NCBI GenBank assembly: GCA_963693315.1 | Contig: OY856188.1 | Span: 146,498,962-146,562,961, forward strand | DNA length: 64,000 nt | From: Diogma glabrata | Taxonomy: Eukaryota > Arthropoda > Insecta > Diptera > Cylindrotomidae | Reading direction: 5' to 3' | Shown here: positions 21,600 through 32,500 of the stretch, piece after piece | Layout: every line of letters begins with the position of its first letter | How positions within the stretch are numbered: position 1 is the stretch's first letter | Notes under the pieces: generated by a model | Database searches by the model: none | Told to the model about the DNA's origin: nothing | Seen by the model: the letters and a program-made list of their open reading frames with translations, nothing else | Program-made: the position numbers and the translations under genes

Positions 21600-21922
21600 T
21601 AATATAAATTAACATCGCTATAACTATCTTGTCTTTCTAGCATATGATTATTTTTGACATTAACTTTATTATTACTATTTATATTTTTATTTTCTTTACA
21701 TATCCTTGCTAAATGACCCTTCTTCTTCTACAAATATTACATATAATATCTCTATATTTGCAAATTTTAAATGTATGATTGTTTTTACCACACGCATAAC
21801 ATAATATTTCCTTAACTACTTTATTATTATTAAAATTATCTTTTCTATAAATTTTCTTTGAAAAATTATTATGGAGCTTATTACCTTGTAATTTATGTAC
21901 CTCTATATCCTTTTCTTAAATT
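21600..21922 (-). pseudogene. Gypsy-2 gag 3' part (zinc knuckles)
   Basis: On the minus strand, EILCYACGKNNHTFKIC forms a C-x2-C-x4-H-x4-C knuckle. A second one (CNICR then KGHLARICKEN) is broken by a one-base shift in an AGAAGAAG run. This piece continues the gag at 28097-28636 across the Gypsy-3 insertion. Confidence 0.7.
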
Positions 21923-22434
21923 TGATGAACTCCTTAGTTCATACACTAAAACTCGCTTAATTTCTTTTTAATTATACAATTTATTAAATGATAATTCACT
22001 GTTAATAAAATTAATTTCAATTAAATGCACAGTATGATTTACTAACAAAAGTTTTTAATGAATGCAAAACGATAACACAAATGTATTATTAATACTTAAG
22101 AGAGCGATGTTCACGTTTTAGAATATCACGAGAAAGTGTAAAAGTTAATTTTTAGATTTATAATTTTGCTTCAACAAAAACATGTAATTTTATTTAGGAC
22201 GTCTAATTGACGATTTTAAATTTCGAGTAAATTAATTAAATAATTTATAGCATCAGTCGCACGGCGTCGACTAGTGGAACGAGATTAAGCTTTTATCAAA
22301 ACTCAATCGGTTCGTGTCTCAAGTATATTGGATTAATGTAGAGTGATCGTTTACGTTAATTGATCGTTTACATTAATTGATCATTTAAGTTTGTAGTGAT
22401 TAATTATTTAGATTTAAATATATTAATCGCTACA
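21923..22434 (-). repeat. 3' LTR of Gypsy-3
   Basis: 512 bp, plus-strand start TGATGAACTCC and end CGCTACA. It differs from 27584-28096 at about ten positions, for example TTCACGTTTT versus TTCACATGTTT. Contains the repeat TGATCGTTTAC/TTAATTGATC. Confidence 0.9.
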
Positions 22435-22464
22435 GTACCCCGCTCGTAGATGAAAGCCCCCCGT

Positions 22465-23610
22465 TTAATGTGTCTGTTCGAAATGAACAGATTTGTGTGT
22501 TCGAGAAGCTGGTGAACGATCAGCTGAACACAAAATACCATACGCTGGCTTCAATCTGTCGATAGAGACAGATTGTTGTTTGCCTTTGATCTCGATTACG
22601 AATTGTTTACGGAGATGTCGTATGATTTTGTATGGACCTTCATATGGGGTTTGTAAGCCTGTGCGTATTGTATCGACCCTAACAAAAACGTAGTCGCAGT
22701 TTTCAAGCGACTTTGGGACAAAAATGTCGTTTTGTTTACTTTGTCGTGTAGGTGTTGGAATCAGATTGTGCATTGTATTTCGAAGTTGATCAATAACTGT
22801 ATCATGAGTAGGCAGCTGTGAAAGAGGATTTTCTACGAAGAACTCACCGGGCAGTTTCAGTGTTTGTCCGTAGACAAGTTCTGCGGGTGAGCACTTCAGA
22901 TCTTCTTTCACTGTAGCTCAAATACCAAGAAGAATGATTGGTATTTCGGAGTTCCACTGAGTAGTGTTGCCTCTGGCCATAAGTGCAGCTTTTAGTTGTC
23001 GATGAAAACGTTCTACCATTCCGTTCTTTTGTGGATGGTAGACCGTTGTACGTATCCGATGTGAGCCCAAAAGTTTCGTTAATTCAGAAAAAAGTTTAGA
23101 CTCGAATTGTGTTCCCTGATCAGTTGTGATGTGCAGTGGAACACCGAATCGTGATACGTAATTATTGACAAATGTCGTGGCTATGGTAGCAGCAGACATA
23201 TCAGACATAGTATAAGCTTCTGACCATCGAGTGAATCGATCAACGCAAGTTAAAATGTAAGAACATCCATTAGAAGGAGGAAGCGGATCTACGATATCTA
23301 TATGGATGTGTTCGAATCGAGATTGTGGAACTTCAAATTGTCCAGTAGGACTTTTTGTGTGCCGTTGGACCTTAGAGCGTTGGCAAGATAAACAAGATTT
23401 TGTCCAGTGATTAATATCTTTATTTATACTGGGCCAAAAATATCTAGATGTAATCAATTTGCGTGTACCGTTGACACCTGGATGTGACAAGTTGTGTAAA
23501 GTGTTGAAGATTGTTTTGCGTAATGGTTCTGCGATGTATGGGCGATTGTTACCCGTTGATGTTTCGCAGACTATTTCAAAACCTGGAAGTTTAAAAAGCT
23601 CTAGTTTCAT
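22465..23610 (-). pseudogene. Gypsy-3 integrase
   Basis: The HHCC finger is [12 protein letters not shown] ... CLSCQRSK. Catalytic Asp in HIHIDIVDPLP, where the usual G after IV is D. Second Asp in TTDQGTQFES and Glu in NGMVERFHRQ. A TGA at 22918-22920 (LLGI-stop-ATVKEDLK) interrupts the frame where related elements have Arg, consistent with CGA to TGA. Downstream, SPAELVYGQTLKLPGEFF and TPYEGPYKIIRH are the C-terminal domain, ending at 22465 just before the LTR. Confidence 0.85.
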
Positions 23611-23653
23611 CGATGAACTAGCGTGACATACGGAACCAGAAAGTAAATTCCGA

Positions 23654-23710
23654 AGTTCTAAGTCTGCTTTTTGTGCAGCTATAATGGTAGGTTAAGGTAA
23701 TAAGGTTAAA
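23654..23710 (-). other. Small insertion between RNase H and integrase of Gypsy-3
   Basis: Between NYDAII and AAQKADLELR about 47 bp has been added, flanked by ATTATA on both sides. It introduces a stop at about 23706 and explains why the pol frame ends there. Confidence 0.5.
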
Positions 23711-25501
23711 AATAAACAAAGCATCGTATAATAGCATCGTAGTTGAAGTGAGTCTCAACTGATGCAGTTTCGTTGTCGGATGCACGAGATAATGCATCCG
23801 CGACAGTGTTATCTTTACCTTGCACGTGTTGGATGTCGGTAGTAAATTGACTTATGAAATCCAAGTGGCGAGATTGCCTTGGGTTTCGTTCGGTTATAGA
23901 ATGTATTGCACGAGTGAGAGGCTTTTGGTCGGTGTAAATTGTGAATTCACGACCTTCGACAAAATACCTGAAGTGTTTTATAGCTAAGTAAATTGCGAGT
24001 AGCTCTCGATCGAATGCAGAGTATTTAGTTTCAGCGTCTGAAAGTTTCTTCGAAAAGAATCCCAATGGCTCCCAACAATCATTGTTACGTTGTTGTAACA
24101 CTGCTCCGACAGCAATGTTCGATGTATCCGTAGTTATACTGTATGCAGAATCGTTATGTGGATGCACTAACAACGTGATATTACCCAATTCAGTTTTTAA
24201 CTTGGTGAATGCTAGTTGACATTCGTTTGGCCAAGTAAAATTTTTAGGAGTCTTGGGCTTTTTTAGTAAAGCGGCCAAGTGTGTATGAATTGGGGCAAGT
24301 GTTTCAGCTAGTTTCGGTATGAATCTACGATAATAATTTATCATACCGACGAATTGCTGAATACGTTTGATTGATGTTGGTGCTGGAAGTTCCGTAATGG
24401 CATTAATTCGTTCTTGAGACGGCGGAATACCATTAGGTGTTATCGTGTGGCTGAGGAATTCAAGAGTGTTTACGCCAAAAACGCATTTTGAACTCTTAAT
24501 ATGAACATCAAACTCGCTTAGTTTCTGGAATAGTTGTTCCAGATGAAGTTTGTGTTGTTCCTCATTTATCGATGCCACTAAAATATCGTCGATGTAGACA
24601 AAAACAAAATCTAAATCTCGAACGATTTCGTTTATGAAACGCTAAAACGTTTGTGCAGCATTACGTAAGCCGAACGGCATTCGAGTGAATTCGAAGAGGC
24701 CAAGTGGAGTGGTAATTGTGGTTTTATGAATATCTTCATTCGCGACAGGAATGAGATGATAAGCTCTAACAAGGTCAATTTTAGAGAAAACTTTGCAACC
24801 ATACAAATTCATCGAAAAATTTTGTATGTGCGGTATCGGATAACGATCAGGAATCGTGACCGTGTTTAACCTGTGATAATCTCCACATGGTCTCCAGTCG
24901 AGATCTTTCTTTCGAACCATGTGAAGCGGACAAGATACAGAGGAAGATGAAATGCGACAAATTCCAAGTTCAACCATATGTTGAAATTCCATAAACGCAG
25001 CTTTTTGACGAATTGGATCTAGTCTGCGTGGTCTTGATACAGGCAAATGCCCAGTGGTAACAATGTGATGTACCACGTCATGCTTGACCGGTAAATTGTA
25101 GTTCGGCTCTGCTGTTAGGGAAGGAAACTTCTTTAGTAGCAGGCCGTAATCGTTGTCGATCGTATAATGGATGGGTGTTGGCGTATCAACAATAACCATT
25201 GTGGCATTGATTGACAGCTGTGTAGCTGAATCATCAGCCGTTTTCGTTTGAGATCGACAAGCAGGCCAAATTTACTTAGAAAATCAGCACCAATGATCGG
25301 ACGGTTCACTTGCGCTAGTACGAAAGCGTGTGTGAATGTTCGTTTTAGGCCGATATCTACCTGTAGGAGCTTTGTTCCGTAGGTATTGACTATCGTGCCG
25401 TTGGCAGCTGATAAGGCTAGATCGTATGATTTTGGAATATTTGTTATGGATCGCGCCGAGAGGTCTGCTCCGGTGTCTATAAGAAAAGTTTGGTTGTTCA
25501 C
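23706..25501 (-). pseudogene. Gypsy-3 protease, reverse transcriptase and RNase H
   Basis: Protease FLIDTGADLSA starts near 25485. A frameshift near 25240 moves to the frame of 25199-24642: [58 protein letters not shown] at 24642-24644 replaces the usual Gln codon. The same frame continues RFINEIVRDLDFVFVYIDD (catalytic YIDD at 24585-24596), then DTSNIAVGAVLQQ, YSAFDRELLAIYLAIKHF and YTDQKPLTRAI of RNase H. Not translatable as one protein in its present state. Confidence 0.85.
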
Positions 25502-25566
25502 TTTGTCGTGAACGAACAGACGACTGGAGTAACTGCTCTCTGTTATGGTCGCCTCAACTTCGGGTT

Positions 25567-26523
25567 TTAACCGTTTTTTGGATTTAATGCTGGGTCTACA
25601 TCCATGGTAGCTGTGAATGTGGACTGGCTAAGTGAACATGGAGATCTACACTTGCGTGCTGCAGCTCCAAATGTTCGGTGGTAGTAACATGAACCGAGCT
25701 TGTTTTGCGAGCCAGATCGAGATTTTGACCGTTGTCGGTATGGAGATGGGGAGCTGCCGCGATAATTCGAGTTCATTGAGTTGAACCTACTCCTCGAGTT
25801 CGATCGACGAAATCGAGTCAGCTGCTCGAGTTGTCTTTCTACTCTTGATAGGCGTTCTTCCATTGTTGCGCTTGCTACAGGTGTTCCCCGTCGTTGACTT
25901 GCATGAGTGGAACGTGTTGATGAACGAGATTGGCGAATCTCAGTTATTTGATTTGTTCGTTTGCTCAGTTATTTGTTGAGAGACATTGTCTCGAACATTT
26001 TGTCGGCCATCTTCGCCATCGTTTCAACTGGGGTTGATTCTGATTGACCAGCCAACGCTATTCTAATCAATTCTGGCATCCTACGTACCCAAAGTGATAG
26101 TATCAGCTTTTCGCTGAAATTGTTGCACGCAAGTTTTTTAATATGGCGTAGAGTCTCGGATGGTATTCGATCTCCGAGCTCTTGTCCTGTCAGAAGCGCT
26201 TCTAGACGCCGCTCGTCTGATGGTGCCAGCCGTTCCAACAGCGCTTGTTTGAGTGCTTCATATTTATTGGTTTCAGGCAATACATCCATAATGTCCGCAA
26301 CCATGTCACACAATTGGGGGGTTAGAGAATGCAGCAAGAGCAAATACTTTTGCTTGTCTACCTTTATATTCTGAAACTCAAAAGTCTGCTCGGCCACTCG
26401 AAACCAAGTGGCCGGCTGTTGTGTCCAGAAAGGTTGCAGCTTCATGCTGGACGAGGCACCGAGTTCTAAAGGTTTGTTGTCCCTTACACTTTGAGCTGCG
26501 CCCATCTGTTCGTCGTCCGACAT
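25567..26523 (-). pseudogene. Gypsy-3 Gag
   Basis: ATG at 26523 (MSDDEQMGAAQSV). Core motifs FWTQQPATWF, EQTFEFQNI and YLLLLHSLTPQL match insect CsRn1-type Gag. An in-frame TAA at 25969-25971 cuts it after residue 184. The same frame then continues through a coiled-coil-like EERLSRVERQLEQL, a basic RSRSRFNS/RQRSKSRSGS stretch and the CHCC finger CYYHRTFGAAARKCRSPC. It ends ...NPKNG-stop at 25567, right after the slippery heptamer. Confidence 0.8.
25573..25579 (-). promoter_or_regulatory. Gypsy-3 gag-pol slippery site A AAA AAC
   Basis: In the Gag frame the codons are CCA AAA AAC GGT TAA. The -1 frame is open from here into the protease (KKRLKPEVEATI ... FLIDTGAD, 26 codons to 25501). Position relative to the stop is the same as in Gypsy-1. 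The downstream pairing is weak: a 6-bp AACAGA/TCTGTT stem starts about 28 nt away. Confidence 0.75.
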
Positions 26524-26538
26524 TTTTGTCGATGTCAA

Positions 26539-27569
26539 AGTAAAATTAAGAAAAATATAAGAATAATAAAAAAAATTGAGAGTTAACGCGAGTAAAAGCT
26601 TTCGAAAGCAGAATAAAATTTTCTCTTTTCTAAAAAAAAAAAAAATAACCCAGAACCTAAATAAAAAACAATAAACGCGTTATTTTTCGTTCAAGGTTTG
26701 GCTCGCGAATAGATTTGTTTATCGGATTGCAGTTAGATATAAAAATATAAATAATTCGATAATATAATAATATCAATAATATAGTAATAATATAATAATG
26801 TAGTATATAATGATATATATTTTGAATTCAAAGCAAAAATAATAAAAATGAAAACCAAAAATATAGAATAATGATTAGATTTCAAAAATAAATTAAAGAA
26901 ATAATTGATAAACGTTACGTTACGTAAATGCTACTTTAAATAGAAAAAAAATTTTTTTTAATAATAATTTGAAATATTTATCTTGTAAATCCTGTGATGT
27001 GATTCCAGAGATGTTAGCTTCTTGTTTAAATTTTATTTCTTGATGGTTTTGATTGTTAGAAGTAACCGTATTAATGATTGTTGTTATTTGTTAATATAAA
27101 GTTGATATTTCACATATACATATATGGTATTTGGGTATATATATATATATAAAGTTATAATGTTTTCGATGTTGATCAATGGCTTTATGAATATATGCTG
27201 ATATGATTATGATGATTATGCTGTTGTATCATGCTGTTAGATTATGTTGTTATATTACGCTGTTATATTTTGCTGTTATATTTATATATTTGTAACAATG
27301 ATGATATGATGATATTGCTGTTAGTTATACTGTTTTTATGATGTACTGTTTTTTATGTTTTCGTTAAATATGGTGATTGACGCTCGCATACACGTAATAC
27401 TTCCAGAGTTACATATGTTTGTTATACCACCCAAAAATAAAAACGTTTTAGTACAACTATATCGAGGTATTATGAAGAGTTTAAATACGTACCTAATAAC
27501 CTGGTACAATAATGTACCAGGCTGTCCAGTTACAAGGCTTGTAAAAAAATTTAAACGGTAAAAACCGTA
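26539..27569 (-). other. 5' leader of Gypsy-3
   Basis: About 1 kb of AT-rich untranslated sequence between primer site and gag. 27185-27340 is a degenerate repeat of GCTGTTATATT and GATGATATG words. A plus-strand ORF at 27355-27561 is not credible as a gene. Confidence 0.6.
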
Positions 27570-27583
27570 ATCGGCGTCACCAA
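27570..27583 (-). other. Primer binding site of Gypsy-3
   Basis: The minus strand reads TGGTGACGCCGAT next to the 5' LTR, one base different from the tRNA-Trp complement in Gypsy-1. Confidence 0.65.
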
Positions 27584-28096
27584 TGATGAACTCCTTAGTT
27601 CATACACTAAAACTCGCTTAATTTCTTTTTAATTATACAATTTATTAAATGATAATTCACTGTTAATAAAATTAATTTCAATTAAATGCACAGTATGATT
27701 TACTAACAAAAGTTTTTAGTAAATGCAAAACGATAACACAAATGTATTATAAATACTTAAGAGAGCGATGTTCACATGTTTAGAATATCACGAGAAAGTG
27801 TAAAAGTTAATTTTTAGATTTATAATTTTACTTCAACAAAAACATGTAATTTTATTTAGGACGTTTAATTGACGATTTTAAATTTCGAGTAAATTAATTA
27901 AATAATTTATAGCATCAGCCGCACGGCGTCGACTAGTGGAACGAGATTAAGCTTTTGTCAAAACTCAATCGGTTCGTGTCTCAAGTATATTGAATTAATG
28001 TAAAGTGATCGTTTACGTTAATTGATCGTTTACATTAATTGATCATTTAAGTTTGTAGTGATTAATTATTTAGATTTAAATATATTAATCGCTACA
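27584..28096 (-). repeat. 5' LTR of Gypsy-3
   Basis: 513-bp partner of 21923-22434, same TG...CA ends, followed by the target duplicate AATT and then Gypsy-2 gag. Confidence 0.9.
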
Positions 28097-28636
28097 AATT
28101 GTTGTCTCTTTCTGTATTGCCACTTTCACCAAATCTTTTAAATCTTTATTTAAATCTTCTTCACATAATCTGTCCAATACTTGGCCTTTCTTGATTCCTG
28201 TTAAAAATTTGTTCTTGACATATTCCATCATGTTTCAAAACTTACATGATATTGCTGCACTTTTGATACGTACAAACCACGTGTTAACTGACTCCGCATT
28301 TTCTTGTTTTAAATTAAAAAAAATTATTCTTTTTCTTAATACAGACTCCTCTTTACCAAATTGACTCTTCATCAATTTTATTACATCCTCGTATGATAAT
28401 TCCTTTGGCTTTTTTGGATACGATATTTCCCTGATTATCTCAAAGGCCCTCGGATTTATTGTAGTTAAAATAACTGACACTTGTTTCTCAGCTTCCACTG
28501 AATTAGCTTTAAAATATTGTTCTAACCGCTCCTCATATACTTCAAAATCATCTCCGATTTTGAATACAGGAACATTTCCCAAACTCGTGGTGCGTATAAT
28601 AGTCGCCATTTCGCTATTGTTACCACCAGTTTCCAT
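28097..28636 (-). pseudogene. Gypsy-2 Gag, N-terminal part
   Basis: ATG at 28636 (METGGNNSEMATIIR). FKIGDDFEVYEERLEQYFKA, VILTTINPRAFEIIREI and FFNLKQENAESVNTWFVRIK are the retrotransposon Gag core. A TGA at 28235-28237 follows SCKF, where related proteins have FG (GGA to TGA). The frame continues NMMEYVKNKFLTGI and DRLCEEDLNKDLKDL up to the Gypsy-3 boundary. Confidence 0.8.
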
Positions 28637-28950
28637 TAATATTTCAAGTGTATCTAATTATATTAAACTTCTCCGATTTTCTCGTCGTCAAGTTTGTAGT
28701 ATATTGTACTACTTTTTATGTTTTCCACTTTAATGAAAAACAACACTTTTAATTTTAACACCAGTTTATTTATTTATCCATTGATAATAAAACAATGTTT
28801 CTGGCTGTTAATACACGCCTATTCTAATATACACGTTTCTAGAATCTAATTATTATACTTCGCGGAGTAATACAATTTCAATTTATTACAACACAAAAGT
28901 AATAGATTTATTCTATAATAAAGTTAGGTTCACACCATCACAGTAAGTTT
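28637..28950 (-). repeat. Probable 5' LTR/leader of Gypsy-2
   Basis: On the minus strand 28944 starts TGTGATGGTGTGAACC. The first 110 bp are repeated at 12419-13590 around the P insertion. No intact partner LTR was found next to 16549, so the LTR limits are inferred. Confidence 0.5.
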
Positions 28951-29100
28951 TATTTCTAAAGAATCCAACTAGTAGTGAATTACTAGTTCTAAATATGTTA
29001 GTAATGTAAAGTAAATGGAGAGAATGAGTGAGTTAATTAAGCCATCTGCGTAAACTTAATATAGACAACCTGGAGGATATTATATTTTACAAATGAAAAG

Positions 29101-29300
29101 TTGACAATTTATTAAGGGATATTAAGCCAACAAAAGCTATTGGACCCGGCAATATCTCATTCATCATGCTGAAACACATTGAACCCAAAGAATTGAACTA
29201 CCTCACTACTCAACACAACGCTAAAAGTAAATACGCTCCAGATACCAAATATCTGGAAACGGTCTAGATACCAAATATATTTTCAAACCGCGATTACAAT
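29101..29300 (+). pseudogene. Fragment of LINE family C (Jockey-like)
   Basis: Plus strand reads VDNLLRDIKPTKAIGPGNIS, FIMLKHIEPKELNYLTT and APDTKYLETV, the segment before the RT fingers. The same family occurs at 50150-51300. Short, with no flanking repeats. Confidence 0.6.
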
Positions 29301-29540
29301 AATTAATGTGGAAGTCAGACAAAAAAAATCGTTTTTTATCTGACAGCAAATTTTGTTTTTGGCATGTCAGATCAAAAAAAGATTAATTTTTTATCTAAAA
29401 CTTTTTTTCAAATTTGAGATTTTAGCAAGATTTACCCCTCAGATCAAGTTCCCTTCACTAATACCAGTTAAAATGAAATTTGACACATGTCAATTGTATT
29501 CTTTTTATTATTTAATATGAGATTTCAAATCTTAGATATT

Positions 29541-32500
29541 GTTTTTTTAAATAAAAAGCGTTGTGTAGTAGGAACTACAAAATGTGTCACAACAACACAT
29601 AGATGCCTTTTAAGACCTAGGTCCCACAACAACATGCGCCTTGAGGTGTTGGAGGACGCTTTTTTTAAATCTTTGTGGATTGAAGTCAGACTATTAATTC
29701 TGGCTAAGCATTAAATTTGTACGATGTACACACAAAGAAATCCCTTTGCATTTTGTTACTATGCGAGTGACTAATCTCGACAGTTTGACTGTTTGCGCAA
29801 ACCGATTGACGAGTAAAACGGGGAAAAGAATATGTTTGATGCATTATGCATCTGATTTCATCCGAGAACTGCTGGTGACGATATTTATAAAAACAACGAG
29901 ATCAGCAGCAGTGCGACGGTGTTGTAGGGAATCGTAGGGATTTCGATCACCAACATTTCTTATAGCACGCTTAAGAGCTAGAATGGTAACAGATGCAGTG
30001 CCCCAAACTTGACAACAATACTCCATACAAGGACGAATATATGACTTATAAATGGGACAATTACTTCACATTATGAAGTAAAATATTTTTTACATCTATT
30101 GAGGAGGCCGAGTTTTCTTGACGCGCACTTTGCCATGGTCATTATATGATCGTTCTAGAGTAAGTCATTGAAAATTGTGACTCCCAATAAACGAATGCTT
30201 TCACATTTGTCTATTTGATTGTCACACATATTAAATGAAATATCGTTGAGAAACTCGGTTTTTGATCTGGAAACAATCAATAGACGTGTTTTGGTGGAAT
30301 TAAATTGACCAAATTGTTGTCACCCCAATCGGTGCCTTTTTTGAGGTCCTCGTTTACATTTATGGCAGCGTCTCTCCGGGCGGGATTTATTCGTTCATGC
30401 ATTTTACCCTTTGAAGATTGGGGGACGAATGACTTGTGTAGTGTACTATCATCTGCAAAATTATTTATTGGTTTACTGGTGGTTTTTAACAGTTCGTTGA
30501 TATAAATTAAAAATAAAGTGGGAGATAAAACTGAGCCTTGAGGTACACCAGTGGTTATTAATTTAGGCTCAGAAGAAAAGCGAGAGATACCGAGACGTAT
30601 CGGTTGGACAGAAAATTTTGAATCAAATTCACGACTGGGGGATGAAAACCGTAAACAACGAGCTTGTTGACCAAGTTGGCATGCCAGATTCGATCAAATG
30701 CTTTTGAGATGTCTAATGCGTCAGGTACGTTTCACTACCTTTCTCAAGTATGCTATTCCAAAGACGTGCAATATAGTTCGATAGATCGGTTGTTGATCTT
30801 TTGTTTCTAAAACCGTATTGGCTGTCAGATATCAAATGGTTGTCTTCCAAAAATTTGGATATGTGTGAATTAATATAGTGCTCGTATATTTTAGACAGGA
30901 CTGGTAGTAAGGCTATTGGTCTATAATTTGAAATATCACATTTCGTTCCTTTTTTGGGACAGGCTGGACATTGGTCAGAAGGATGAAAAACTAAAAGATT
31001 TATAGAATATTTTGGTGAGAGTTGGTGCAAGTTGTTTTGAAAATGTTTTTAGAATAACAGAAAGATTGTTGTCCAGACCAGTTTTGTTGTTGTTTAACCT
31101 CCTTTAAAGTTTTTCGACAATTTTGGGTTTGAAATGTAATTGTTTCATATTAACCACAAGGATGAAAAACGACCACATTTATAGAATATTTTGGTGAGAG
31201 TTAGTGCAAATTGTTTTGAAAATGTTTTTAGAATAACAGAAGGAATGTTGTCCAGACCAGCTTTGTTGTTGTTTAACCCCCATAAAAGTTTTTCGACAAT
31301 TTTGGGTTTGAAATGTAATTGTTTCATATTAACTCCTGAAGACTGGATTTGGGGTATTTCTTTAGGAGTTTCTAAAACTGTCGAATTTGAAGCAAAACGT
31401 TCCACGAATAATATAGCTTTCCTTGCAGGGTCAGTAACGATTGAGTCACTATCAATGATAGTGAGGATAGAAGGTTTAGTACCAGAATTTAAAGAATTAA
31501 TTGCACTGTAAAAACTTTTGTCAGAAATTGACATACTCGAAAGTTTTGCCGCTTTAGCTTTGCCAATATCTGGTTTTTCGTTTTCAATTATCTGGTATGA
31601 TATTTAGTTGGCCTTTAAATATTGGGTTGGGATCGATTAACAGAGTTTTTTTTTATGAATCCAAATATTAAATAACCTACGTTTGTTTCTAAGAACCAAT
31701 TTGGCTGCCTTCGAAAACAAATATTTTTGTTGGGGTTTCATTATTGAAAAGGGAACGAATTTGTTAATACCGAATTGAAAGGGTTTTGAGCAGAAACATT
31801 TACATCGTCGGTATAAAAACAATGACGATCAAAAAGGAAACCTTGAAAAAAACTTCGGAGACTATTGGTGTCCATTTTTGAAAATTGAAATATTTTACGG
31901 GGTTTGGGAGGAACTCTAGTTTTTAGTAAATCTGTTTTGATAACTGGTCAGAATTTCCAATACTACCCTTATCGACATCGCCACTCGTAATATCTGGCAT
32001 AGATGTGAAATAGAGGTCTAGGAGAAAAATTTATCACCGCCATTACGAGGAGTGAAAGTTGGGCGTTTTACAATCTGTGTCAGGTCGTGCGATGCAATTT
32101 CTGCCTGCCTTTCATTGTTGTCGTCGTCGGTCGTTTTGGAAAATTCTAACCACGATTGGTTATGGACGTTGAAGTCACGGGTAACGATAACCTCACAATT
32201 ATTAAATTGAACTCTAATTTTGTCCACAACATTAGTCAAGAGATTAAAAAAATTGGGATTATTTTTGTTTGGGGACCGGAGGTATTGTGAAAAACGAAAT
32301 TTCAGGTAGACAAACCTTTAAAACTACTGTGTTGTAGCCAGCACCATGTAGTTCATAATTTTGAAAGCGTTTATATGCAACTTTCTCATGGATGTATGCA
32401 CTGTAGAGAAAACTGAACTTTATAACGAAATATATAATATTCAAAAATACGTGAAAACTGAATCTACTTTAAACGAATCACACTTGGAAATCTCTTATTT

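Larger units (their letters stand above)
21923..28096 (-). mobile_element. Gypsy-3: CsRn1-type LTR retrotransposon, degraded
   Basis: About 6.2 kb on the minus strand. LTRs are at 21923-22434 (3') and 27584-28096 (5'), with TG...CA ends and a 4-bp target duplication AATT on both sides. The primer site TGGTGACGCCGAT has one mismatch to the tRNA-Trp type. Gag carries a CHCC finger and pol is in the -1 frame. About ten point differences between the LTRs (around 2 percent) make it older than Gypsy-1. Gag and pol are broken by at least three nonsense codons, one frameshift and one small insertion. Confidence 0.9.
16549..28950 (-). mobile_element. Gypsy-2: decayed Ty3/Gypsy element, split by Gypsy-3
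   Basis: On the minus strand, gag (28636 leftward to 28097, then 21922-21600), protease (21561-21049), RT (21037-20117), RNase H (20116-19834) and integrase (17990-16549) are in canonical order. Two later insertions interrupt it: Gypsy-3 (21923-28096, AATT duplicated) and an unclassified block at about 18000-19835. The sequence 28831-28944, starting TGTGATGG on the minus strand, is probably the 5' LTR start. Numerous stops and frameshifts make it inactive. It is a different lineage from Gypsy-1 and -3: CCHC knuckles and DNGASF/NGVAENSVK integrase motifs. Confidence 0.8.
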
